Assembly (NCBI GenBank): GCA_001599815.1
Contig: BCIA01000002.1
Span: 7,041,626-7,105,625 of the forward strand
Source of the DNA: Furcasterigmium furcatum
Taxonomy: Eukaryota > Ascomycota > Sordariomycetes > Glomerellales > Plectosphaerellaceae
Length of the DNA: 64,000 nucleotides
Reading direction: 5' to 3'
The notes below the pieces were generated by a model. That model made no database searches and was not told the origin of the DNA. It saw nothing but the letters and a program-made list of their open reading frames with translations. Position numbers and translations under genes: made by a program. Positions 45,401 to 57,145 of the stretch are shown here, piece by piece. Every line of letters begins with the position of its first letter. The first letter of the stretch is position 1.

Positions 45401-48216
45401 ATGGATGACCAAGAACCGCTCGCAAAACGGCCAAAGATACGCCTTGCCTGCCGCGAATGTCGCGATCGCAAGATCCGCTGCGACGGCGGCCGCCCGAGAT
45501 GCGACACCTGCGTCCGCAAGAACCTGGGTGCGGACAGGTGTGTCTACACGGGGCCGAGCAACGAGGCATCCCCAGGGTATGTCCGATCACTGGAGAATCG
45601 GATTCGTGAGTTAGAGAGCTCCAAATTGCAGACGCAGTCCCAAACGCAAGCACTTCACGTCTCCTCTGCGGAAGCCCCGGCGACCCTCCGATACCAACCA
45701 GCACAGAGAGTATCCGATGCAACTTTGCGAGCAGCTCGGCCGGAATCCGAAGGAAGATCCGCGAACCAGGACGCCCCCAGAATCCCGCTATTCCAGGCTT
45801 CACACCAGACTGCCCCGACAAAATCGCCGGTCGCTAGAGAATGCGCCCCAGACGTGGACGAGACGATGAGTTCCTCCGACAATTTCCCTGCAGCCGCAGG
45901 CGCCCGGAGCCTCGGGGACAACAGCGTTCACAATGCCGACGGAGGCAACTCTCAAGGGAGAAACACCATGGGCGTGGAAGGTCTGGTCGAGGACGTCGCC
46001 GGCCGGGACGAAGGCTCCTCAGTACACCTTGGCCGCTCCAGCGCCGCCGCTTTCATCAGCGAAGTCCGGGGAAAGACCCAAAGGCGTCGACGCAACAACG
46101 AAGGGGACCAGCTGCGCACTGAAGCCCGAACACCACATGCCGTCTCTCCAGCGTCTCACAGTTCCCGGTCCTGGAGCAGACAGGCCGAGTTGGACATGCT
46201 GTTGCAACACCTCATTCTTCCGCCGAGGAGGGTGGCTGATCGTCACCTGGAGCACTACTGGAACTACGTCTACCCTTTTAATCCTATTTTCTACCGGCCA
46301 ACATTCCAGAAGCGGTAGGCAAGGGAAGACGTGCTGTCTTGGTGAAGTGGGCTAACCTGGCTGTACCAGATACGAGGAAGTATGGAGCCGTAATGTGCCG
46401 ACCATTTCATCTCCAGCACTGTCGAACCCTGGATGTGAAGATCCAGACGCCGTTCGAGCATTCCACGGCCTCTTTAATGTCCTGCTTGCGCTGGGATCTT
46501 TGCATTCTACAACGCCTCGCGAGAGTGGACCGACACATGCGGCCGGGGACACGTTCTATGACCGAGCCGAACACCTCATCTCCGAGCGCAGCATGAACCA
46601 CAACGATATATTATCCGTGCAAGTCTTTATTTTGATGGCCCATTATGCGCAGGTCACTGGAAGAGTCAACAAGTGCTGGGTTATGGTCGGGACTGCCATC
46701 CGGGTTGCCCAGGGGCTCAGCATCCATCTAAGCCCCAGGAGTGAAAGTCAGGCGCAGCAGCAAGAGCGGAGGAGAACTTGGGCTTATTGTCTGCAGATGG
46801 ATAGGTAAGCATGAAACCCTACGCCGTCTTTTGGCTTGGAAACCTGACGGCTCGGTCTCGTCAGGAGTGCGGCCATGATGTTTGGCAGGCCCCCGATGGT
46901 GGGATGGTCATTCTCCGGCCCGATCCCCGACTTGACCGATGACGAACTGTTATCCACGGAGCCTTTTTCCGCCTCAAATCCGGCGCCTCATGTCGAAATG
47001 TCTATTCTCGGGTTCTTCGTCCATTCAATACGCTACTCGGACATTCTCCTCGAGATCCTAAAGTAAGTCTCATCCTCATGTCCTGCAGACTGTGAGCAAC
47101 TAGCTAAAAGAGTAATCAGAGTCCTGTATACGCCTTCAGCACCCCAGGTGGTCGTAAAAGATACTGCCCCTGAGGAACCTTTTCGGTTGGAAGACTACTA
47201 CGAGCTCCTTAGGCTTGACTCTCACCTGTCGGCCTGGTATCGCCGGTTGCCCAACTATCTTGTCGCAAACACAGACCAAGATTTCATGGGAAACAGCACG
47301 GTTTCAAGCCAAGCAGTTTCGATGCTATGTCGGTATGGTCGGTCTTACAAAATCCTCGGCGCCAAATGTGAACTGACTCGTGGGTATGTTTTGTAGATAT
47401 CTGCATCTGAAGATGCTTCTCTTCCGCTCGGTGACCGTGAAGGCAGCCAAAACGGACCTCTTGACGGAGCACCCGCAACTGGCGCTTACCGAGCTCCAGC
47501 GCTCCGTCGTCCTGGGATGCGTGCATTCATGCATCTTGGCCGCTCAGGATATCATCAAAGCGACCCACAGGGCATGCGTGAGGAGCCATCGACGATTATC
47601 AAACTGGTGAGTAGAGCCATAGATGTTTTCTTCAACTGTGGGCTGGCATGCTGACACTTCTGCGTAGGTGGTTTATAACCTTCTGTAAGTTTATCCGCTC
47701 AATCGCATGTCCACAGCGGGCATCTCTCCACAAGCACCCCGTGGGGAGTATCGTCTAATATGCACCTGAGGAGACGTTTTCACGGCTGGTACGGTCATCC
47801 TGGCCGTGGTGCTGTCTCAGCACACTCGGAGTCTCTACCCCGACTCTGCCATGCCATTCGAGGATATTTGGAGACAGGTGATGGAAGTTCTGGCCGTTTA
47901 CGAGGAGCAGGGGAGCTTCTTTGCTAAGCGGTGCGCTTGGACGTTGCAAACAGCTCTTGAACAGGGTCTCCGCGACAGGACATCATCCACCGGCCATCCG
48001 GGCGAAGAGCTTGAAGGAGAGGCCGCTGGACTCCGAGCGGAGGGTGAAGCTCAAGAAGATGTGCAGCAGACCGAGGCTCTCGATGCGGGTGATAACATGT
48101 TGGGGGACGACGACTGGTGGCAAACTGGAGGCCTGGCATGGCTTGATAGCGTGACAGTTCCCGAGAACTTCGTGACGGGTGGCGGGAACGTAGACCCTGA
48201 CAGCATCATCAGGTAA
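45401..48216 (+). CDS. Zn2Cys6 transcription factor
   Basis: Seven exons (45401-46314, 46370-46804, 46865-47062, 47120-47332, 47397-47606, 47668-47684, 47774-48216) encode 809 residues. The canonical zinc cluster has C17, C20, C27, C34, C37 and C47, followed by a coiled-coil-like SLENRIRELESS. The middle homology domain is present from about residue 290 (YVYPFNPIFYRPTF, RRTWAYCLQMDR, RLDSHLSAWYRRLP). The sixth exon is only 17 bases and codes for most of WWFITF before FTAGTVILAV, a typical conserved spot. The start is the ATG at 45401; the open frame further upstream has no ATG in a likely leader. Probably regulates the adjoining porter, sulfatase or the whole cluster. Confidence 0.88.
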
Positions 48217-48771
48217 GCCGCAGTCAGTCATGATGCATTCAAAACGATGCTCCGATCACATAGTCGGCGTCATCTACATCGATGATTGCGTGCGTGCCTG
48301 CTTCTTCCCCGGCTGTTGGGTCAGGGCCTTGGTGGTGAGGATGTCTAATCTGACCGCCGCCTCCCGCTGCAACTTCGGGGAACGGAATGACGCCATTAGT
48401 CCTTGATGGCACAGTTACAAGCCTTGACAGGTAGTACTATGCTAAGACCAGGAAGTCGAAAGCCGATATCCACAACTGCCGTCCGTGCCTCCCTCCTGGC
48501 CCTGTCACTTCTCGGGGAGACAGGTGGGTCTGGAACATGTTTAGTCGATGTCGCCATCGACGCTTCCGCCATCCAGGGGTACTTTGGTGTTTTGCTCGGG
48601 GACCAAGGCTCGGGGAGGAAATCCTCGGGGAACCTTCCGTCTTGCAATTCCAAGCTCCAGGATGTCCTCACAGGCTTCCGCCTTGAAACGAGACATCCTG
48701 TTCCAACATTCACGAGCCCATTGGAGCAGAATCAACTAGACTCGCTATCACATTTCGCAGCACAGCAGGCA
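48217..48771 (+). promoter_or_regulatory. Sulfatase upstream region with repeated TCGGGGA
   Basis: Five plus-strand TCGGGGA heptamers at 48375-48381, 48512-48518, 48596-48602, 48610-48616 and 48625-48631, all within 257 bases. The last is part of CCTCGGGGA. They fall in two different reading frames, so the repetition is at DNA level. An in-frame ATG at 48406 makes part of this region potentially coding (see sulfatase). Confidence 0.55.
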
Positions 48772-50571
48772 ATGTCGGAAAAGCGACCCAACTTTCTCAT
48801 CATAATAGCCGATGATCTGGGCTTCAGCGATACTAGTCCATATGGCTCAGAGATTCGGACCCCCGCGATTTCGCGCCTGGCTGAGCAGGGCCTCCGCATG
48901 ACCAACTTCCACACGGCTTCCGCCTGCTCACCCACGCGGTCCATGCTCTTCTCGGGCACCGACAGCCATATTGCTGGCCTCGGATGCATGTGGGAACACA
49001 TGCAGAAGCACAAGGACCACTTCGCAAACAAGCCAGGCTACGAGGGCTACCTCAACCACAGGGTCGCAGCCCTGCCGGAGATCCTGTCCGACTCGGGCTA
49101 CCTCACCATGCTCTCAGGGAAATGGCACCTTGGTCTGACCAAGGAGTTCGCCCCGTGTTCCCGCGGGTTTAAGAAGAACTTCACCTTCCTTCCCGGATCT
49201 GGGAATCACTTCGGGTACGAACCGCAGCTGGAGTCCGGGGAGGTCTTCTTTCCCGCCCTCTGCACAGACGGACACTGGATGGAGGGGGACGATTTCCTAG
49301 ACCACCGGACAGATCTGCCAGACGACTTCTTCTCGACTGTTGCCTTCACGGATAAACTGCTGGGGTTCCTTCGCGGACGTACCACAGACGAAAGCGGGCA
49401 GCCCTTCTTCGCCTGTCTGCCGTTCACAGCACCGCACTGGCCGCTCCAAGCATCCGACGATAGGGTGGCGCAGTACGGTATGTATATGCTCGACCCAGAC
49501 GGTCTCAGCTGACCATGAAATACTCAGCGGGCGTCTACGACACGGGCCCAGATGCCCTCACCCGGACACGGGTCGAGAGGCTAAAGCAGCTCGGTCTCGT
49601 CGACAAGGACGCAGTCATCCCACCACCGGAAGGGAAACACGGGCTGGGACCCAGGTGGGAAGACCTTTCCGAGGACGAGCGGCGGCGCTCAGCCAAAACG
49701 ATGCAGATCTACGCAGCCATGGTCCAGCAAATGGACGAGAACATCGGTCGTGTGCTGGACTACCTCGAGTCCACCGGCGAACTCGACGACACATTTGTCC
49801 TGTTCATGTCCGACAACGGCGCAGAGGGCGCCGCTTTGGAAGCGCTACCTGTGAGTATCCACCACGCCCATCCCCCCATACGTGCCGACTTCCTCTCTGT
49901 CATGGACTCCCTGCTAACAGTGCGTCCCCGGCCAGATCATGGGCGGACCCCGGAGCATGGCAAACATCATCGAGAAATACTATAACAACAGCACGGAGAA
50001 CCTGGGAAGAAAGGACTCGTTCATCTGGTATGGCCCTCGCTGGGCCAATGCCGGCACCGCACCCAGCCGCGGCGTGAAGAGCATGGTCCTTGAAGGCGGG
50101 ATCAGATGCCCTTGCATCATCCGATATCCTCCTCTCCAACCTCAGCCTGGGAGTGTCAGTCATTCGTTCGCAACTGTTATGGACGTGCTGCCGACCATAC
50201 TGGAACTGGCCGGCGTCAAGCACCCCGGCACTACCTATCGGGGACGAGAGGTCGCACTGCCCCGTGGAAAGTCCTGGATTTCTCATCTGCGGTCGGACCG
50301 AGCGGACAACGTCTCCATACACGGAGAGGACAGTCACATTCATGGCTGGGAGCTCTTCGGACAACGGGCAATCCGGCACGGCCACTGGAAGGCGGTGTGG
50401 CTCCCGAGTTCGGAGAAGACGGGCTGGGAGCTCTACGATGTTCGGAAAGATCCGGCCGAGCTTGACGACGTCGCCGACCGTTATTCGGACATTTTGGATG
50501 AGCTTGTTCTGTACTGGGATCAGTATGTATCCGAGACAGGGATGATAGCTACTCCTATGTGGACCAAGTAG
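48772..50571 (+). CDS. Sulfatase (arylsulfatase family)
   Basis: Three exons (48772-49477, 49528-49850, 49936-50571) give 554 residues. The formylglycine motif Cys52-Ser-Pro-Thr-Arg56 is intact, with metal-binding Asp14-Asp15 near the N terminus, LSGKWHLG, and SDNGAEG in the second exon. The enzyme hydrolyses sulfate esters using a cysteine-derived formylglycine and calcium. No signal peptide from this start, so cytosolic action is likely. Intron 2 has two in-frame acceptors (49920 or 49935); the second gives EALPIMGG, closer to the family. An in-frame ATG at 48406 would add 122 residues of non-family sequence; I prefer 48772, five residues ahead of the domain. Confidence 0.9.
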
Positions 50572-52160
50572 CCAATACAGATCATTGCGATTCCCAACCA
50601 ACCTGAATTCGTGCTGTACTTTTGATGGGAAACGAGGCATTGTCGTCCGCTGCAGTAAGGGGCCTTGTTGACACGGCCCGTTGTCCAGTCCGGGGCAGCT
50701 TTGAGGGATTGGGGATATCAGAGGTTTCAGAGCCCGCCCACACAGATCCATCCTGTTGGTTCTGAATATGTCAGGGCAGGAATAACCGCAAGCGTCTCGA
50801 CGATCCCCAACCTCGCCTATTTGGCCAGAACAGCGCCGCAGAGCCACAGCTGATAACACATGCGAAGCTCAGGGACTTTGGTCTCCCGGGATAGATGTAT
50901 GTACGTAGTTGGGATAAGGCTAGGCCTGGTCGGTGACTTGACCCCTGCTTAGCAGTCATAGTTTCTCTTGGCATTGTCAAACCCCGCTGCATTGATGGAG
51001 ATAGCATCCTCCAACACTATTTCCGGAATCTTATCGCGGGGTGCTCGAGAGCCACGATTCTCCTCCCCCACAGACGGCTCTCAGGGCATCCCATCCCGGC
51101 GATGCCTGGTCACCTGGATCATGCGTTGAGCTACAAGCTGAGACCGAGAGCCAAACGGCACATGGTGTTCACCACGTGGTACCGCCCGCAATCGAAGCCT
51201 CCGAGCCTGGCCTCCGGATGATCCTACGAGCCCCGCGTCACGCAGCGTGGCATCTCATGCAGGGTTTGATGACACAATGATGTAGAATGACGGAGCGGAC
51301 TACCATCGAGTGATCAAGTGAGGAGCCTGACTACAATGTCTTTCGTGGGGGATAAGCCAGCACTGGCATAACATGCGAATCGTGGACTCGGCCTGATGGC
51401 AGAGCTTGCAGCGAAACTTGATTACACCCGTGAAGAGCACCCCGTCATGAGATTCTCTTCTATTAACGTGGTTACGAGATAATTTGGAGTCAGATCTATG
51501 TTATCTCGCACAACAGAGCTGATCAGCTTGCCCCGTTGACGTGCAGGACGTGGATGGAACTTGAGCATCTGGCTGGAGAACATCATGCCACATCGACCTG
51601 GTCTTGGGATCACCACTGACATCACTGACGGTGATTTCGCGCGTGTCTGGAGTGCGGGGTTGTAAGCAGCTACCCCTGACATTGCAAGGGCTGCTGGGAA
51701 TTTGTCCCGGTTTTGATTATGCACCCTGTCATGCTAAGGAACCTCGCAAGAGCCAGGGCCCGAGAATCAAGCTGGTCCCTGATAAGGTGAGTGCCGATAA
51801 AGAATATTGGTGGTAAGCAGGTTGCATGTACTAGTAGAGCGCCGATTTCCGAAAGACCTCTCGCGTAGGCTTGGGTTTCGGCAATCCGCTAGGTGGGAAG
51901 TATTGGCTTGGCCTCATGGGTGCTTCGTAACCATGAAACTTTTCTCTCGTAACGAGCTCTTATCAATACTGGTATTGTTGATAGCCCTGCGGAGGGGCTG
52001 ATGAAAGAATCATGGAGTCGCGATGGCCAGAATGGAGATATTGAGGCACATGGAGTATATAAGCGGTGTTGTCATTCAACTGACTGGTTAGCCAACAACA
52101 GACTGGTCATCAAGGTGTCTCTTCTGTCGTGAACTTCCTCCTCATCATTTCAAGCTCACT
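50572..52160. other. Long intergenic region with amidase promoter
   Basis: About 1.6 kb without a supported gene. A TATATAA box is at 52056-52062, 99 bases ahead of the amidase ATG. Nothing else is recognisable. Confidence 0.5.
52056..52062 (+). promoter_or_regulatory. TATA box of the amidase gene
   Basis: TATATAA, 99 bases before ATG 52161. Confidence 0.6.
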
Positions 52161-54320
52161 ATGGTCGCCATCACTATGATGCGAGGCTACGCGCTTCTCG
52201 TGCTAGCACAGCTGGCCACCGTAACCTCAGTAAGTTTCCCACGGAATGCCAACCCCTAAGAGAGCATGAGTGCTGACCGAAACAACCAGGGCCTGAGTAT
52301 TGTTGAGTCCTCCATCGACGAAATCCAGGCCGCTCTCAGCTCCGGTCAAATCAATGCTGTCCAGCTGGCCGCAAAGCACCTCCATCGCATTGCGCGGTAC
52401 GATCGTCGCGGACCCCGTCTCAACTCCATCCCGGTGCTCAATTTGAACGTCTTCGAGGAGGCGCAGGCCTCTGATGATCTTCGAGCCAATGGCACTATCC
52501 GATCCCCGCTCGAGGGGATTCCCTACACCGTCAAGGACAGCTTCATGCTGAAGGGTCTGACCGTGGCGTCCGGCTCCCCTGCTTTTGCCAACCTCACCGC
52601 CACCATGGACGCCTTCACTGTCAGCCTGATTCGCGGCGGCGGTGGTGTTGCCATCGGCAAGACCAACATGCCCCCCATGGCGAACGGTGGTATGCAGAGG
52701 GGTTTGTACGGACGAGCGGAGAGCCCCTACAACAAGGACTTCCTCACGGCGGCCTTCGGATCGGGCTCCTCCAACGGGGCTGGAACATCCACTGCCTCGA
52801 GTATGGCCATCTTCGGCATGGCGGAGGAGAGCGTCTCGTCCGGTCGATCGCCAGCTTCCAACAATGGACTCGTGGCGTACACCCCGTCCCGCGGCATCCT
52901 GTCCATTCGCGGAAACTGGCCGCTGATCCCGGCTGGAGATGTAGTTGTTCCCTACACCAGGAGTGTGAAGGACCTGATGATTCTGCTGGATATTATTGCC
53001 GTGACCGACGAGGACACCACGTGCGATTTCTGGCGAGACCAGCCCTTCATCCCCCTCCCCATGGTCGAGGATGTGCGGCCCGAGTCGTACCTCAGCCTCG
53101 CGGACCCCGAAGCTCTCAGGGGCAAGCGCATTGGAGTGCCCAAGGTGTTCATCGACGAGTTTGACCCGGCCGCTGTGAGGTCTTACCTCCGACCCTCGAT
53201 CCGAGAGCTGTATGACAAGGCCGTTGTCACCCTCGAGTCCCTCGGGGCCATCGTGGAGGAAGTAGACTCCCCCTGGGTCACGAACCATGAGGTGCCCGCG
53301 ACGAGGATTGAGGTCCCCCAAGACTTTCCCATCCCCTCGTACTACAACGGCAGTTCTGGTCCGTCTCAGCTATCTGCCTACTCCTGGGACGACTTCCTGG
53401 CAATGAACAATGATGCCAACGACGTCACGACCCTCGCTGACGTCGACCCGGCCCTGATCTTCCCTCAGATTCCCGGCACCCTCAACCGCAGCGGTAATGT
53501 CCTGAGTGAGCGGCTGCCCGGCTACGTGCGCAGGGTCGACGATGTCAAGATCCGCAACGGCACCGGCATCAACGATCTCCCTGGAATCGGCGCCTGGCTC
53601 GAGGACGTCGAGGCTCGCCGCAAGCGTGACCTGAACGACTGGATGGACGACCGCGGGCTTGACCTGCTCGTGTGGCCCGCCAACGGCGACGCCGCCCCCG
53701 AGAACACCGAGACGGACTGGGATGCGGCCAAGCTCGGATGGCGCAACGGCGTGTCCCGGTCGAAAGGCAACTATGCCGTCCGGCAGTACGGCATACCCAC
53801 CGTCGGCGTGAGCATGGGCGCCATGAGCGACATTGGCATGCCGTGTGACCTGACTTTCGCCGGCCGGCCGTATGATGACAGCAAGCTCATCAGCTACGCC
53901 TACGCGTTTGAGCAGGCACACAACGAGGGCGCTAGGTTCGCGCCCCCGAGGACTCCTGCGCTGGATACAGACATTGTCGAGAAGAAGTGCGTCTTCAGGA
54001 ACCCGCCGGAGGATACGAGGCCCCCCAAGCTGGAGGCCAAGGCGACTCGCAGCGGCCCCAACACGGTCAAGGTCTCGGGTAAGGTTCTTTCGGATACTTG
54101 CGGCGATGTGGATGTCGTTGTTGAGGTTTACGTCGACGGCGTCTCGGCTGGCGAGATCACCCTCGATGGATCGGAGTTCACTGTCACCGCCCCGACTGTT
54201 CCGTCTCCTGGAGTTTCCGAGTTTGGCGAGGTCAACACGCCAGACATTTCGCTCGCCATAGTTGTGGTTGTGGCCACGGCCCCGAACAGGAGGTCTGACG
54301 GCAAACTTCTCTTCGTGTAG
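52161..54320 (+). CDS. Secreted amidase-signature hydrolase
   Basis: Two exons (52161-52229 and 52290-54320; 60-base phase-0 intron) give 699 residues. Exon 1 is a signal peptide (MMRGYALLVLAQLATVTS). The amidase-signature core has catalytic Lys105 (VKDS), the Ser-Ser of GSGSSNG at 182-186 and the nucleophile Ser207 in VSSGRSPA. The variant GSGSSNG pattern in place of GGSSGG is what I remember from large fungal secreted members. After about residue 570 there is a beta-rich tail of some 120 residues not needed for catalysis, with PSPGVSEFGEV. Reaction: cleavage of carboxylic amides. Located after the sulfatase on the same strand but 1.6 kb away, so cluster membership is uncertain. Confidence 0.9.
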
Positions 54321-54764
54321 ACAAGCAGGGGCGGGCAGAAGTATAAAGACGCTGGAGGTTCGGATGGCTGAGATTACGAAAAGGCAGTTCTGTTCGACCA
54401 TAGCTGGCCTGGTTCGATTTGCGGTTCGAAGCCACTGAGTTGAGGAATTCTACAAGCTTTGCGGGGCCACTGCTAAGACTATGGCGTTTGAGTCATTCCT
54501 TGGGCACTTCGGCTACTTGATGCTGAAAGGAAATGAGCCATATGACTTTCAAACTTTCCCAGAACTTGCGATCGCCTCAAAACAAGGGGCAGGGTTGGCC
54601 CTGTGTTCTTTCCATGTTTGCCTCAGTAGATTAGAGAGAAGGCCGGAAGCGAGTCAGCCACACCATAGCTGAGGGGAACCAAGCGAATTTCAGCAGGCGA
54701 CCACCGAGAGTTCTGATTCCCACTTGATCACAACACGCCGAGCCAACCTGCCATTCCCGTCACC
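54321..54764. other. Intergenic region, no gene seen
   Basis: About 444 bases between the amidase and the ankyrin-containing unknown, both on the plus strand. Confidence 0.5.
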
Positions 54765-55622
54765 ATGAGCAAGTTCTTCAAGTCCGGCGACGACAGTGAC
54801 TCGAGCCGCAATACACTCTGCAGTGATGTAGAGCCCGAGTCGGGGCCGGAAGAAACGGAAGAGTTCGACGGCCCAACCGGCGATCCATGGCCGTGGTTCA
54901 GCAACCCAACGTTGCCCGTCGCCGCAAGCGACATCTTGAAGCTCAGGGGCCTTGAGCACACTCCACCCTTCGAACCACCCAAGCCCCTGCCGCCATCTCT
55001 GATTCCGGACATCTTGGCACTGGCGCCAACCCTCGGGCGGTCGGCGGACCCCCTCGAGCGCCCCTCTCTCAACTGCAATGGTCTCGACGTTGCTCTGATG
55101 GCTGTTGACCCCACGACAGGCGACTCGATGTTGCAGGCCGTCATCAAGGCGCGGAACTTTGACGGACTCCATGCTGTCCAGGACTGCTATCCTATGGGCT
55201 TTGCACGCGACATCACCACGGAGCGGGCATTTTATATGCTCGTCGCACACCGGAGCCACGACGGCAATAATGCGATGCACTTGGCTGCGCAGACAGGCAG
55301 CATGCAATTTGTCAGGGCCGTTCTACGCATACTACATCAGACACACTTGAACGATGGTCTCGATAAGCCTGGGGAATATGAATGGCTTACTGGCGAGCAC
55401 GACGAGGCGACCAGTACTATGGCTCGGGCTATTCTATTCGTCGATGCCGGGAACAATGCTGGAAATACCCCGACGCACGAGGCACGTATCCGTGGCTATG
55501 ATGGCATCGCAGATTTTCTGGAGGACTTTCTTTCTCGGATGTATCCCCGGGGTAAGAGAGCGCAGATCGGTTATAGGGAGTATTTGGAAATGACTGTGCG
55601 GCTGCGTTATCGTTTTTTATAG
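54765..55622 (+). CDS. Hypothetical protein with two ankyrin-like repeats
   Basis: Single exon of 285 residues. The N-terminal 100 residues are acidic and proline-rich (SDDSDSS, EPPKPLPPS types), probably disordered. The C-terminal half has two ankyrin-like units, HDGNNAMHLAAQTGSMQFV and NNAGNTPTHEARIRGYDG, separated by a helix-rich insert, and ends in a basic tail. No signal peptide or membrane segment. Similar small ankyrin proteins are common in filamentous fungi, often of unknown role. ATG 54765 has a good context (GTCACCATGAG). Confidence 0.65.
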   Translation: MSKFFKSGDDSDSSRNTLCSDVEPESGPEETEEFDGPTGDPWPWFSNPTLPVAASDILKLRGLEHTPPFEPPKPLPPSLIPDILALAPTLGRSADPLERPSLNCNGLDVALMAVDPTTGDSMLQAVIKARNFDGLHAVQDCYPMGFARDITTERAFYMLVAHRSHDGNNAMHLAAQTGSMQFVRAVLRILHQTHLNDGLDKPGEYEWLTGEHDEATSTMARAILFVDAGNNAGNTPTHEARIRGYDGIADFLEDFLSRMYPRGKRAQIGYREYLEMTVRLRYRFL

Positions 55623-56220
55623 GCTGAAGATCGAGATAACGCAATAATGAGATTTCATTCAACAGCCGTTCCTCCACGCGTTAGACAGAAGGCACAGCAC
55701 CGCAAGGCTTGAGCGCTCCTCTTTTCCTTGCAGAGAACTCACATCCCGGAATATTGCCTCATGCACCCGATGCGTTTATTGTCGTCCAACAACCTCTTGG
55801 CACCCTGCGGTGAGTCACCGGAACCCTTCCTTGAGACAGAAGCGACCGTTGCTGACAATTCAGATGATGGTTCCTCCTCGTCGTGCTTTCAGCACAAATA
55901 CTTCGCTCGGCACTGGTGTCCTGGTCCGGCTTAGATCGACTGAAAGGCCTGAAAGGCCTGAAGCTGGACCGCTTGTGCGAACGAGCACGGGGAATGGTTC
56001 ATCAAGCGCCGTGCCTTTTCTTTTATGTTTCCCGAAGGTTTGCGTGAGCATGAGGTCTTGGGCGTCGTCGACGAATCCGGAATGGCATTGAACATAATCC
56101 ACTATGTAGATCGAGACGGACCGTAGCATCAGTCCTGAATTAGTGCGCGACAGACCATCCTTACCCATTATAGGTAGAAAGGGTAACGACGCCCTTATGT
56201 CCTGATGTTCCAACATCTAT
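55623..56220. other. Convergent intergenic region
   Basis: About 600 bases; no gene seen. A 9-base unit (GAAAGGCCT) is directly repeated at 55942-55959. Confidence 0.5.
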
Positions 56221-57145
56221 CTACCAGGCTTGAATCTCGTCAGCTCGAACGACCTTGCCCACGTCGTGGTCGCGCTCGCCCTCTACCACGCTCCGGACCA
56301 GACTGCCCCCCAGGGCTGGATCCTTGGCCCCTAGCTATTGGGTTATTAGTATGGCATAGTACGGTGGCAAACAAACGGACACTGACCTTTCTTAGAGCCT
56401 CAGGGCCGACACCAGCCAGATTGGTGGCGAGAAACCCGGGCGAAATGGCCCAGACTTTAACTCCGTCGTTTCGCAGGACACGATGCCAATCGCGCATTAA
56501 CATGTTGAGACCAGTCTTGGAGCAGCGGTAGCTGAGTATCCCAGGGCCGCTGCTGGTTTTGGGCCAGCCCTTCTCTGGGCTGCCGTTTAAGCGTTGATAG
56601 GTCGGCCCATCGAGGCGTTCCGTCTCGTTCAGTGAGGATGTGCCGCTCGTCATGAACAAAAGTCTGGGGTCCGCGGACTTCAGGAGGAGTGGGATCGCCA
56701 GAGTCGTCAGGACTTGCGTTCCCGCGACGTTGGTGTCCCATGATGCGTTCCAGGCCTCGCGCATAGTCAGCTTGCCTTGACCTCGGTCGTCGAAGCTTGC
56801 GCCAGCGTTGTTGATGAGAGTGTCAACTCGCCCGAATTTGGCGCCTATGCTCTGGACCGCCTCTTCAAGCGACGAGTCGCACGAGAGATCTGTAAGCACC
56901 GTGCTCAGACTCGATGCCGTGTTTGGCGATTCTTTCTTGACAGCCGTGATGGCATCTTCGCCTTTAGACAGAGTACGGCAGCCAATGACGATTTCATAAG
57001 GGTTTTCCGTAGCTGCCAGGGCTTTCACAACCTCAAAGCCGAGGCCGGTATTGCCTGCGAGAGTATAATTAGGTATCGGATGATGAGCTATGCTTCCAAG
57101 GAGCCTCTTACCGCCAGTAACGAATACAATCTTCTTGTCGGCCAT
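56221..57145 (-). CDS. Short-chain dehydrogenase/reductase (retinol-dehydrogenase-like)
   Basis: Three exons on the minus strand (57112-57145, 56387-57054, 56221-56334) give 271 residues. The first intron (57 bases) has no in-frame stop, so an unspliced reading would insert 19 residues inside the cofactor loop; splicing yields the proper TGGNTGLG at 10-17. The last intron (52 bases) replaces a false C terminus by LGAKDPALGG...DEIQAW, typical of the family. NNAG and YRCSK are present. This group reduces carbonyl compounds with NADPH. A minus-strand TATAAATA lies at 57222-57229. It is head-to-head with the Zn2Cys6 gene at 57556. Confidence 0.88.

Noticed and set aside
52227..54401. Two antisense frames of 364 and 343 codons opposite the amidase
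   Set aside because: Shadow frames of a well-supported amidase; no domain recognised.
54420..54435. GGTTCGAAGCC resembling a tRNA T-loop
   Set aside because: No cloverleaf partner sequences are present around it; no tRNA gene was found in the window.
55942..55959. Directly repeated 9-base unit
   Set aside because: Two copies only, in a convergent intergenic region; not enough to call a functional element.
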